A DNA stretch of 6,189 nucleotides from Clostridiales bacterium (GTDB lineage: Bacteria; Bacillota; Clostridia; Oscillospirales; Acutalibacteraceae). How positions within the stretch are numbered: the first letter of the stretch is position 1; the number at the start of each line of letters is the position of its first letter. Under the pieces are notes generated by a model, which was not told where the DNA came from, did not search any database, and saw nothing but the letters and a program-made list of their open reading frames with translations. The translations under genes were made by a program, and so were the position numbers. The DNA lies in NCBI GenBank assembly GCA_019421725.1, contig JAHZES010000057.1:1-6189 (forward strand), written 5' to 3'. This document shows, in pieces, positions 1-5,944 of this stretch.

Positions 1-72
1 CCCTTTGGAGCTCGGACTTTCCTCAGATGCTGCCTTTCGGCGTTGCACGCGCAGCGGTTCAGCCTGCTCGCA
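1..72 (-). ncRNA. rnpB: RNase P RNA (rnpB), 5' part, cut by left window edge
   Basis: This is the 5' end of the catalytic RNA of RNase P, which trims the 5' leaders of tRNA precursors. Read on the minus strand, positions 24 to 8 give GAGGAAAGTCCGAGCTC, the conserved CR-I/P4 5' strand of bacterial RNase P RNA. It continues CCAAAGGG, close to the E. coli type A form (GTCCGGGCTCCATAGGG). Just upstream is a P3-like arm with a GCTGC/GCAGC stem enclosing a small GCGT/ACGC hairpin. The match is to type A rather than the Bacillus type B, which fits Clostridia. The 5' end near 72 is inferred from the promoter -10 at 79-84 and may be off by a few bases. The rest of the RNA, including the P4 3' strand, lies outside the window. 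Confidence 0.88.
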
Positions 73-78
73 GCTGTT

Positions 79-108
79 ATTTTACAGCAAAACACGGCGC
101 TTTGTCAA
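79..108 (-). promoter_or_regulatory. Sigma-A-type promoter of rnpB
   Basis: On the minus strand a perfect -35 TTGACA (positions 108-103) is followed by an 18-nt spacer and a -10 TAAAAT (84-79, 5 of 6 consensus bases). Transcription would start about 7 nt further on, near 72, just where the RNase P RNA structure begins. A short A-rich stretch (111-115) lies just upstream of the -35. Confidence 0.75.
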
Positions 109-165
109 TCAAAAATGCGGCAGGAGCGCTTTTCGGCACAATCTGCGTAATTTTTTTTAAAAGGA

Positions 166-194
166 TTCGCAAACGGAGCAAAATAGTATATAAT
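166..194 (+). promoter_or_regulatory. Sigma-A-type promoter of murD and the downstream operon
   Basis: A perfect -10 TATAAT (189-194) sits 17 nt after a weaker -35 TTCGCA (166-171, 4 of 6 bases). An A/T tract (149-162, including eight T in a row) lies directly upstream, where an UP element would be. The predicted start is near 201, giving a leader of about 45 nt. It diverges from the rnpB promoter without overlapping it. Nothing else is recognisable in the 109-165 spacer. Confidence 0.65.
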
Positions 195-210
195 AGAAAA
201 AAGACTATAC

Positions 211-235
211 CGGGGAGCAATACCCCGTTTGGAGG
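211..235 (+). promoter_or_regulatory. murD leader: small hairpin followed by Shine-Dalgarno
   Basis: A 5-bp stem CGGGG/CCCCG (211-215 with 223-227, 7-nt loop) ends 3 nt before a strong GGAGG (231-235). The GGAGG lies 10 nt before ATG 246 and fixes that ATG as the murD start. The hairpin has no U tract, so it is not an intrinsic terminator. It could affect mRNA stability or access to the ribosome site; that role is inference. Confidence 0.5.
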
Positions 236-245
236 CAGGATTTGG

Positions 246-1637
246 ATGGACAGCAGAGTAAAAGCGTTTTTTGATTCCGTCAAAGGAAAGCGGGTTACAT
301 TTTGCGGCGTGGGCGTCAGCAACGCGCCCCTGGTCGAGATGTTCGGCAAAAAAGGAGCCATCGTTACAGTGTGCGACCGCCGTTCCCGCGAACAGCTCGG
401 AGAATTGGGAGACCGGTTCGAACGGCAGGGAGTGACGCTTTGTTTAGGAGACGGATACCTTGATCATCTGGATGCGGATATTATTTTCCGCACGCCGGGA
501 ATGCGGTTCTATATGCCGGAGCTGACCCGTGCACGCCGTGACGGAATGGCTGTCACCAGTGAATTGGAGGTATTTTTTGACCTTTGTCCCTGCCCGATTT
601 ATGCCGTGACCGGCAGCGACGGAAAAACAACGACGACGACCGTAATTTCCAAAATGCTGGAAGCACAGGGCAAACGGGTCCACCTGGGGGGAAATATCGG
701 CCGGGCGCTGCTGCCGCTGGTCGAGGAGATTCGCACGGAGGATGTCGCCGTGGTGGAGCTTTCCAGCTTTCAGCTGATTTCCATGCGGCGCAGCCCGAAG
801 GTGGCGGTGATTACAAATATCTCTCCGAATCATCTGGATATGCACAAGGATATGGCTGAATACGTCAATGCAAAGAAAAATATTTTCCTGCATCAGAACG
901 CGTTTGGCAAGGCCGTTTTTAATGCGGATAACGAGATCACCGCGTCGTTTGCCGGCGAGGCGCGCGGGCAGGTGCTGCAGTTCAGCCGCCGGCACCCGGT
1001 GGAAGCGGGCGCGTGGCTGCGGGAGGACGGCATGATGATGATGACGCATGCGGGGGCAGAGACCGAGCTGTTCCCAGCCGCCGAAATTAAGATTCCGGGC
1101 AACCATAATATTGAAAACTATCTTACGGCCATTACCGCCGTATGGGGAGACGTTTCGGTGGAAAATATGCGTCAGGTCGCGCGGGAGTTCCCCGGTGTGG
1201 AGCATCGTGCGGAATTTGTACGCGAGCTTGACGGCGTGCGTTATTACAACGATTCCATTGCGACCACGCCGTCGCGCACCATTTCGGGGACTCTTTCGCT
1301 GTTTGACCGGAAGATTATCCTGATTGCCGGCGGCTACGATAAAAAGATCCCCTTTGAGCCGCTCGGCCCGGCGGTTGCCCAAAAAGTAAAGACGCTGATC
1401 TTGCTGGGCGCCACCGCGCCGAAGATCGAGGCGGCGGTTACCGGTTGCTCCGAATACCGGCCGGGCTGCCCGGAGATCGTTCACGTGGAAAATCTGGAGC
1501 AGGCGGTCAAAACAGCGCATGAGGTCGCCCGCCCGGGCGATATTGTTTCACTTTCGCCGGCGTGCGCCAGCTTTGACCAGTTTCCCAATTTTGAAACGCG
1601 GGGAGAAAAATTCAAGGAGTATGTTTGTGCGCTGTAA
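246..1637 (+). CDS. murD: UDP-N-acetylmuramoyl-L-alanine--D-glutamate ligase (MurD)
   Basis: This cytoplasmic ATP-dependent ligase adds D-glutamate to UDP-MurNAc-L-Ala during peptidoglycan precursor synthesis. The 463-residue protein has the usual three-domain Mur ligase order. An N-terminal Rossmann-like domain carries GVGVSN (21-26) and TPGM (83-86). The central ATPase carries the P-loop GSDGKTTT (123-130), GGNIG (148-152), ELSSFQL (171-177), NISPNHLDMH (191-200) and the K in VNAKKN (208-212), near where the carbamylated lysine sits. The C-terminal domain carries GNHNIEN (285-291), YYNDSIATTPSRT (333-345), AGGYDKK (361-367) and SPACASFDQF (437-446). The frame stays open back to 27, but the ATG at 246 has GGAGG 10 nt upstream and a promoter before it. 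The upstream extension would be unlike MurD and would run back over the rnpB promoter. It is the first gene of the operon; no other mur genes are visible nearby. Confidence 0.96.
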   Translation: MDSRVKAFFDSVKGKRVTFCGVGVSNAPLVEMFGKKGAIVTVCDRRSREQLGELGDRFERQGVTLCLGDGYLDHLDADIIFRTPGMRFYMPELTRARRDGMAVTSELEVFFDLCPCPIYAVTGSDGKTTTTTVISKMLEAQGKRVHLGGNIGRALLPLVEEIRTEDVAVVELSSFQLISMRRSPKVAVITNISPNHLDMHKDMAEYVNAKKNIFLHQNAFGKAVFNADNEITASFAGEARGQVLQFSRRHPVEAGAWLREDGMMMMTHAGAETELFPAAEIKIPGNHNIENYLTAITAVWGDVSVENMRQVAREFPGVEHRAEFVRELDGVRYYNDSIATTPSRTISGTLSLFDRKIILIAGGYDKKIPFEPLGPAVAQKVKTLILLGATAPKIEAAVTGCSEYRPGCPEIVHVENLEQAVKTAHEVARPGDIVSLSPACASFDQFPNFETRGEKFKEYVCAL

Positions 1638-1662
1638 AACGAAATGCGCGGCAGCCGAAGCA

Positions 1663-1669
1663 GGGGAGG
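1663..1669 (+). promoter_or_regulatory. Shine-Dalgarno that decides a TTG start
   Basis: GGGGAGG lies 7 nt before TTG 1677. The in-frame ATG at 1644 has no Shine-Dalgarno upstream and would add 11 residues rich in Arg, Gly and Ser. The TTG is therefore the better start for the first M42 peptidase. Confidence 0.7.
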
Positions 1670-1676
1670 AAGTTTT

Positions 1677-2720
1677 TTGTATACGGAAGGATCTCGGGAA
1701 GAACTGAAAAAGCTGGTTTTTTCGCTTTGCAGCGCGGAAGGCGTTGCGGGCTGTGAGGAGAATGCAGCGGCGCTCGCGGAGGCGCTGCTGCGGAGATATA
1801 CCGACCGAATCAGCCGCAGTCCGCTCGGAAGCGTGACGGCGATGCTGGGAGAGGGAGAGCGCTGCCTGCTGCTGGACGCGCACCTTGACCAGATCGGGCT
1901 GGTAGTGACCAATCTGTTGGAGCGCGGTTTCCTGCGTTTTTCGCGCTGCGGAGGAATAGACCGCCGTGTCTTGATCGGCAAGCCGGTCGTTATTTTGGGG
2001 CGCAGACGCGTGCGCGGGATCATTTCCAGCATTCCGCCGCATTTGGCAAAGGCAGCGGACGACAAGCTGCCGGAGATGGAAGAGATGATGATCGATACGG
2101 GTCTTGCGGAGGACGAGCTGAAAGAGCTGGTTGTTCCCGGAGACCGTATTCTGATCGAGGCGGAGCCGGTCTCGCTGCTGAACGACCGTGTCGCAAGCCC
2201 CGCTCTGGACGATCGGTGCAGCATGGCGGCGATCCTTCGCTGCTTGGAGCTGCTTCAGGGAAAACAGCTGCCATGCCGTTTGGCGGTGCAGTTTTCCGTT
2301 CAGGAGGAAACCGGGGGCTCCGGTGCGGAAACAGGGGCCTTTGCGCTGCAGCCGGATGAAGCTATTGCGGTTGACGTTTCTTTTGCCCAGGGCCCCGGCG
2401 TGCCGGAAAAAATTGTTGCCCGGTTGGGAGAAGGTCCGTTGATCGGGATATCTCCGGCGCTTTCCCACAGGATGAGCAAGGTGTTGGAGGAGCTGGCGCA
2501 GGAAAATGGAATTCCGTATCAGCTGGAGGTCATGGGCGGCGCAACCGGCACCAACGCCGATAATATTGTGCAGGCAGGCGGCGGCGCGGTAACCGGGCTG
2601 GTCTCGATAGCACAGAGAAGTATGCACACCGCAGTGGAGATCGTATCGCTTGCGGATGTGGAAGCGACGGCGCAGCTGCTGGCTGCTTATGTACTGAAAG
2701 GCGGTGTGTGCAATGGGTGA
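1677..2720 (+). CDS. M42 family metallo-aminopeptidase (FrvX/cellulase M-like), first copy
   Basis: This is a cytoplasmic di-metal aminopeptidase of the M42 family, whose members build large tetrahedral (TET) shells and trim oligopeptides from the N-terminus. The protein is 347 residues from the TTG start, normal for the family. Expected metal and catalytic positions are all present: AHLD (68-71, His69), LDDR (177-180), QEE (209-211), VDV (232-234, Asp233) and the C-terminal SMH (315-317, His317). The inserted dimerisation-domain region lies between roughly 75 and 165 and contains IDTGL (139-143). TGTNADN (290-296) occupies the place where relatives I recall often read TGTDAD, so one Asp may be Asn here. 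It follows murD by 39 nt without a terminator and overlaps the next gene by 8 nt. True substrates are unknown; the older label 'endoglucanase M' is not supported by the sequence. Confidence 0.9.
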   Translation: MYTEGSREELKKLVFSLCSAEGVAGCEENAAALAEALLRRYTDRISRSPLGSVTAMLGEGERCLLLDAHLDQIGLVVTNLLERGFLRFSRCGGIDRRVLIGKPVVILGRRRVRGIISSIPPHLAKAADDKLPEMEEMMIDTGLAEDELKELVVPGDRILIEAEPVSLLNDRVASPALDDRCSMAAILRCLELLQGKQLPCRLAVQFSVQEETGGSGAETGAFALQPDEAIAVDVSFAQGPGVPEKIVARLGEGPLIGISPALSHRMSKVLEELAQENGIPYQLEVMGGATGTNADNIVQAGGGAVTGLVSIAQRSMHTAVEIVSLADVEATAQLLAAYVLKGGVCNG

Positions 2721-3740
2721 TTTTGGCTTACTGCAGAGGCTTTGCGATTTGCGTGGAATTTCCGGGCGGGAGGAAAAAGTCCGCAAGGAAATTTTAAAGG
2801 AGATCCCGTCGGACTGCTCTGTTTCGGTCGATCCGCTCGGCAGTGTGATCGTAGAAAAAAAGGCAGAAAACGCCCGGCATGCAAGTTGATGATCTGTGCA
2901 CATATGGATGAGGTCGGGCTGGTTGTGACCTCGGTGACTGGCGACGGATTACTGCGGTTTGCGACGGTCGGCGGTATCGATGAAAAGGTGTTGGCAGGCA
3001 TCCGGGTAGAGGTCGGCGACCGTGCGATCCCCGGCGTCATTGTCGTTAAACCGATTCATCTTTGCGAAAAGGACGAGGCGGGCAAGCCTGTTCCGATGGA
3101 TTCGCTCCTGATCGACATCGGCGCGGCAAGTAAGGAAGAGGCGGAGGCCGCTGTGCGCCCCGGCGACGAGGTAACGTTTGCCGCCCGGTTCGACGCAGAA
3201 GGCGCCGTGCTGCGGGGGAAAGCGCTGGACGACCGCGCCGGCTGTGCATTGATGCTTAAAATGCTTCGGTCGGAAATGGAGTATGATACTGTTTTTGTAT
3301 TCAATGTTCAGGAAGAGATCGGGCTGCGTGGTTCCCGCGCGTCGTCGTTTACGGTTGCGCCGGATGCTGCGATCGTGCTGGAATCGACCACTGCGGGCGA
3401 TCTGGCAGGGGTTCCGGCGGAAAAATGCGTTTGCCGCATGGGCGGCGGTGCGGTCGTCAGCTTTATGGATCGCGCCACAATTTACGACAAAAAATTTTAC
3501 GGGCTCGCATTCCGGACTGCGGAGGAATGCGGCGCCGCGGTGCAGCCGAAGCTCGCCGTGGCGGGCGGGAACGACGCAGGAGCGATCCACGTCTCCCGCG
3601 GAGGGGTGCGTACGCTGGCAATTTCATTGCCGTGCCGCTATCTGCATGCGCCGATCGGCATGATCGCCAAAGCGGATTACGAATCGGCGCTGCGATTGAC
3701 CGCAGCCTTGGCGGAAAAGATCGCGGGAGGCGTTGAGTGA
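2713..3740 (+). CDS. M42 family metallo-aminopeptidase, second copy, interrupted by a -1 frame change
   Basis: This is a second, divergent M42 aminopeptidase. The N-terminal 50 residues are read from ATG 2713 (motif LRGISGREEKV, then VDPLGSVIVEKK). The rest is read one base back, from an A7 tract at 2855-2861 onwards (GRKRPACKLMICAHMDEVG). Joined there, the protein is 342 residues, the usual family length, and the junction reads like other M42 proteins. The unshifted frame stops at TGA 2887-2889 after 58 residues. In the joined numbering the active site is intact: AHMD (63-66), LDDR (172-175), QEE (200-202), LES with Glu224, GGNDAG (285-290) and YLH with His312. No other disruption is seen. 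The start overlaps the end of the first M42 gene by 8 nt, with AAAGG 11 nt upstream. It could be a recent pseudogene, a sequence error, or a programmed -1 frameshift. Confidence 0.85.
2856..2862 (+). other. Phased A_AAA_AAG slippery heptamer at the frame change
   Basis: The zero-frame codons are GAA-AAA-AAG, so the last A of GAA plus AAA AAG forms the heptamer type used in E. coli dnaX. Slipping back one base places the next codon at GGC 2862-2864, entering the frame that encodes the rest of the enzyme. The zero frame stops 25 nt later. A possible GCCCG/CGGGC pairing (2872-2876 with 2915-2919) starts 10 nt downstream, but its loop is about 38 nt, so it is weak. No dnaX-like upstream Shine-Dalgarno enhancer is evident. 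Function as a recoding site is unproven. Confidence 0.45.
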
Positions 3741-4483
3741 TCCGTTTGGTGCAGGCCGAAGACCGTGCCCTGCGGAAATTTTGTCAGGAGAGTGCGTTCG
3801 GCTGCCGGATTTTGACGGCTGCCGAATGCTACCCGATGGCTTCGTTTGCCGCGTTCTGGACGCAGTGGGACAGCGGAAAAATCTGCGCTGCCGTTTCGAG
3901 GATAGAAAGCGACGGTACCGTTTGCTGCGGCAGCCTGTCCGCAGAGCAGCGGGAGGAATTGGCGCTTTTCGTGCAATCGCTTGGTATGCGGAGCGTGTTG
4001 GCCCCCGAGGGCGCTCTCCCGCCGGAGCGCATGCGGGGCTCGGGCGCGGTGATGCGTTTTTCGGGGAATGCCATGCCGGAGGATTCGGCTGCGGAGCCGG
4101 TTTCATCCGCAAGGGAACTGGCAGGGCTGTTTTCCCGCTGCTGCGGAACCGGATTTGACTTTTCCGGTGATGACGCAGCGTATGTGGATCTTTCACACCG
4201 GCTGCGCCACGGATTTTGCCGTGCGGTCGGAGTCCGCAGCGCGTGCGGGGCTCTTTGCGCGGCAGCAATGACCGTGGCCGAAAGCGAAACGGAAGCCGTG
4301 GTCGGCGGCGTTTGCACCTTGCCGGAATACCGCGAAAGAGGACTGGCTTCGGCGGCGGTGCAGAGCCTTTGCACTATGCTGAAAAATGAAAACAGAAATA
4401 TTTTTTTGTTTGCCGGCCGGGAGAGGATTCCGTTTTACAGTCGGCTTGGTTTTACCTGCTGCGGAGGATGGGAACAGTGTTGA
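3737..4483 (+). CDS. GNAT family N-acetyltransferase, cysteine-rich
   Basis: The C-terminal ~90 residues form a GNAT acetyl-CoA-dependent acyltransferase domain. Motif A is GGVCTLPEYRERGLASAAV (190-208), including the RERGLA pyrophosphate-binding loop (199-204). The motif B tail is FYSRLGF (233-239). The N-terminal ~150 residues show no motif I can name; they may be a degenerate GNAT half or a substrate domain, and DLSHRLRHGF (151-160) looks like a conserved bridge. The substrate is unknown. The protein has 16 cysteines in 248 residues, including three CC pairs (63-64, 135-136, 241-242), which is unusually many. The GTG start at 3737 overlaps the previous stop (GTGA) and has GGGAGG 6 nt upstream (3725-3730), so translation is probably coupled to the M42 gene. 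Confidence 0.82.
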   Translation: MIRLVQAEDRALRKFCQESAFGCRILTAAECYPMASFAAFWTQWDSGKICAAVSRIESDGTVCCGSLSAEQREELALFVQSLGMRSVLAPEGALPPERMRGSGAVMRFSGNAMPEDSAAEPVSSARELAGLFSRCCGTGFDFSGDDAAYVDLSHRLRHGFCRAVGVRSACGALCAAAMTVAESETEAVVGGVCTLPEYRERGLASAAVQSLCTMLKNENRNIFLFAGRERIPFYSRLGFTCCGGWEQC

Positions 4484-4533
4484 ATCCCAGATTCCGGCAG
4501 CTCTATTTTGATGCGGAAAGGGAATCTTATTGA
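4477..4533 (+). CDS. Possible 18-codon mini-ORF bridging the GNAT and PLP enzyme genes
   Basis: From GTG 4477 the frame reads MLNPRFRQLYFDAERESY and stops at TGA 4531-4533. A GGAGG (4463-4467) lies 9 nt before the start. The ORF overlaps the end of the GNAT gene, and its stop overlaps the next ATG as TGATG. This would carry ribosomes across an otherwise untranslated 49-nt gap. It may be a coupling leader, a real microprotein, or a C-terminal tail of the GNAT lost by a frame change. No known family is recognised. Chance is not excluded at this length. Confidence 0.3.
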   Translation: MLNPRFRQLYFDAERESY

Positions 4534-5810
4534 TGCAGGAGCTTTTTCATTTCGACAAGCCTGTTCTTGACGCTGCAGCCAGAGCGATGGAAAACGGACG
4601 GGAGCAGTTTGAACAGATCGACCGTGTAACGGAATACAACCAGCGTAAAATGCTGAAAGCGTTTATTGATAACGGCGTCAGCGAAAGCCATTTTACCGCT
4701 TCCACCGGGTACGGCTACGGAGACCGCGGCCGCGAGGTGATCGACGCGGTATTTGCGCAGGCGGTGGGGGCGGAGGACGCGCTGGTGCGTCATAATTTTG
4801 TCAGCGGGACCCACACGCTGACCGTTGCGCTGTTCGGCGTGCTGCGGCCCGGCGATACGATGCTTTCCGTTACGGGGCTGCCGTATGACACGCTGCACGG
4901 AACCATCGGTCTCGACAAAAAATCAACGGGGAGCGGAACGCTGCGGGACTTTGGCATCCGTTACAGGCAGGTGGAGTTGACAGCGGAAGGAAAACCCGAT
5001 CTGCCCGCGATCGAGCGTGCGGTTGAGCCGGGACTGAGGATGGCGTATATTCAGCGTTCGCGCGGTTACAGTCTTCGTCCTTCGCTTCGTGTGGAGGAAA
5101 TTGCCGAGATCGTGCGGATTGTGCGCAAAAAAGCGCCGCGCTGCATCGTTATGGTGGACAACTGCTACGGTGAGTTTGTGCAGGAGCAGGAGCCTGTCGC
5201 GTTTGGAGCGGACCTGATCGCCGGTTCACTGATTAAGAATCCGGGCGGCGGAATCGCGCCCACGGGAGGGTACATTGCGGGCAGGCACGACCTGGTGGAG
5301 CTTTGCGCGGGCAGACTGACAACGCCCGGCCTTGGCCGTGAGCTGGGCGCTACGCTCGGCCACAGCCGCGAATTGTTTATGGGAATTTTCAATGCGCCCC
5401 ACGTTACCGGCGAAGCGCTGAAAACCGCCGTTTTTGCCGCCGAGCTTTTTTCTTCGTTCGGTTACCGGGTCACGCCCCGGCCGGGCGAGGCGCGCGGCGA
5501 TATCATTCAGGCGGTCGTGCTTGAAAATGCTCCCGGGTTGATCGCGTTCTGCAAGGGGATGCAGCAGGGAGCTCCGGTGGACTCTTTTGTTACGCCGGAA
5601 CCGTGGGATATGCCGGGCTACGACAGCAAGGTCATCATGGCGGCGGGCGCGTTTACCAACGGCGCTTCGGTGGAGCTTTCTGCCGACGGCCCCCTGCGCG
5701 AGCCGTTTGCGGCGTGGATGCAGGGCGGGCTGAACTTTCACAGCGCGAAAACAGGTGTGATGCTGGCGGCACAGTCCATGCTGAAGGCCGGAGCGCTTAA
5801 AAATGCCTGA
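4533..5810 (+). CDS. ynbB: YnbB-type PLP-dependent enzyme, methionine gamma-lyase family ('aluminium resistance protein')
   Basis: This is a fold-type I PLP enzyme of the YnbB group (Pfam Met_gamma_lyase), related to the Cys/Met metabolism lyases. It probably performs C-S lyase or a similar chemistry in the cytosol, but its real substrate is not established. The 425-residue protein shows the family's typical blocks: EQIDRVTEYNQRKMLKAF (27-44), the glycine-rich STGYGYGDRGRE (57-68), EDALVRHNFVSGTHT (81-95), LPYDTL (116-121), YIQRSRGY (172-179), the PLP-contacting Asp in VMVDNCYGEF (Asp209) and the Schiff-base lysine in GSLIKNPGGG (Lys235). ATG 4533 overlaps the mini-ORF stop, with AAGGG (4518-4522) 10 nt upstream. 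A TTG at 4530 is an alternative start that adds one residue. It is probably the last gene of the operon. Confidence 0.9.
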   Translation: MQELFHFDKPVLDAAARAMENGREQFEQIDRVTEYNQRKMLKAFIDNGVSESHFTASTGYGYGDRGREVIDAVFAQAVGAEDALVRHNFVSGTHTLTVALFGVLRPGDTMLSVTGLPYDTLHGTIGLDKKSTGSGTLRDFGIRYRQVELTAEGKPDLPAIERAVEPGLRMAYIQRSRGYSLRPSLRVEEIAEIVRIVRKKAPRCIVMVDNCYGEFVQEQEPVAFGADLIAGSLIKNPGGGIAPTGGYIAGRHDLVELCAGRLTTPGLGRELGATLGHSRELFMGIFNAPHVTGEALKTAVFAAELFSSFGYRVTPRPGEARGDIIQAVVLENAPGLIAFCKGMQQGAPVDSFVTPEPWDMPGYDSKVIMAAGAFTNGASVELSADGPLREPFAAWMQGGLNFHSAKTGVMLAAQSMLKAGALKNA

Positions 5811-5834
5811 ATAGGCTGCTTTCCCTTCACCTTC

Positions 5835-5851
5835 GGGACCGATCCCTTTTT
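5835..5851 (+). terminator. Weak intrinsic terminator candidate after ynbB
   Basis: GGGA (5835-5838), the loop CCGA and TCCC (5843-5846) form a 4-bp stem followed directly by five T and then ATT. The stem is short for a terminator, so it may be only partly efficient. It is the only terminator-like structure between ynbB and the next promoter, which begins 2 nt later. A second small hairpin GCCT/AGGC (5805-5816) spans the ynbB stop and lacks a T tract. Confidence 0.4.
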
Positions 5852-5852
5852 A

Positions 5853-5881
5853 TTGACAAGTTTTTTTGAATTGTTTATACT
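5853..5881 (+). promoter_or_regulatory. Strong sigma-A-type promoter for the flippase-like gene
   Basis: A perfect -35 TTGACA (5853-5858) is separated by 17 nt from -10 TATACT (5876-5881, 5 of 6 bases). The spacer is T-rich, with seven T in a row. The predicted start is near 5888, giving a leader of about 57 nt. The position shows that the following gene is transcribed separately from the murD operon. Confidence 0.78.
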
Positions 5882-5907
5882 AAAAACGTATTGCTCAGAA
5901 AAAAGAG

Positions 5908-5935
5908 GGCCGCATATACGGCCGGCAGGAAAGGA
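5908..5935 (+). promoter_or_regulatory. Leader hairpin and Shine-Dalgarno before the flippase-like gene
   Basis: GGCCG/CGGCC (5908-5912 with 5919-5923, 6-nt loop CATATA) forms a 5-bp stem in the predicted leader. AAGGA (5931-5935) lies 9 nt before TTG 5945, and a GGGAG at 5937-5941 is too close at 3 nt. The hairpin resembles the one in the murD leader in size and place, but the sequences are unrelated. Confidence 0.4.
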
Positions 5936-5944
5936 CGGGAGCAC

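Noticed and set aside
27..245. N-terminal extension of the murD frame back to 27
   Set aside because: It overlaps rnpB, its promoter and the murD promoter, encodes nothing MurD-like, and a strong GGAGG sets ATG 246 as the start.
1029..1047. Met-rich run in murD (GMMMMTH) as a possible repeat or metal-binding feature
   Set aside because: It comes from a short ATGATGATGATG stretch in a variable loop of MurD; it is too short to support any function.
444..1520. 358-codon open frame on the minus strand
   Set aside because: It is antisense to the conserved core of murD and has no recognisable motif or ribosome site.
1638..1676. Possible terminator or promoter between murD and the first M42 gene
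   Set aside because: The 39-nt gap holds only a Shine-Dalgarno. No stem followed by a T tract and no -35/-10 pair is present.
2742..2855. 5' part of the frame opening at ATG 2742 as the start of the second M42 gene
   Set aside because: Its first ~40 residues (MRFAWNFRAGG...) are unlike M42, while the overlapping frame from 2713 gives a typical M42 N-terminus. Only the part after the A7 tract is real in this frame.
1548..2903. 451-codon open frame on the minus strand
   Set aside because: It lies antisense to murD and the first M42 gene, both with clear motifs. The translation is rich in R, Q, H and S with no domain, as expected from the complement of GC-rich coding sequence.
3733..4158. 141-codon plus-strand frame over the GNAT gene
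   Set aside because: It is a shadow frame without motifs; the GNAT frame from GTG 3737 has the coupled start, the Shine-Dalgarno and GNAT motifs.
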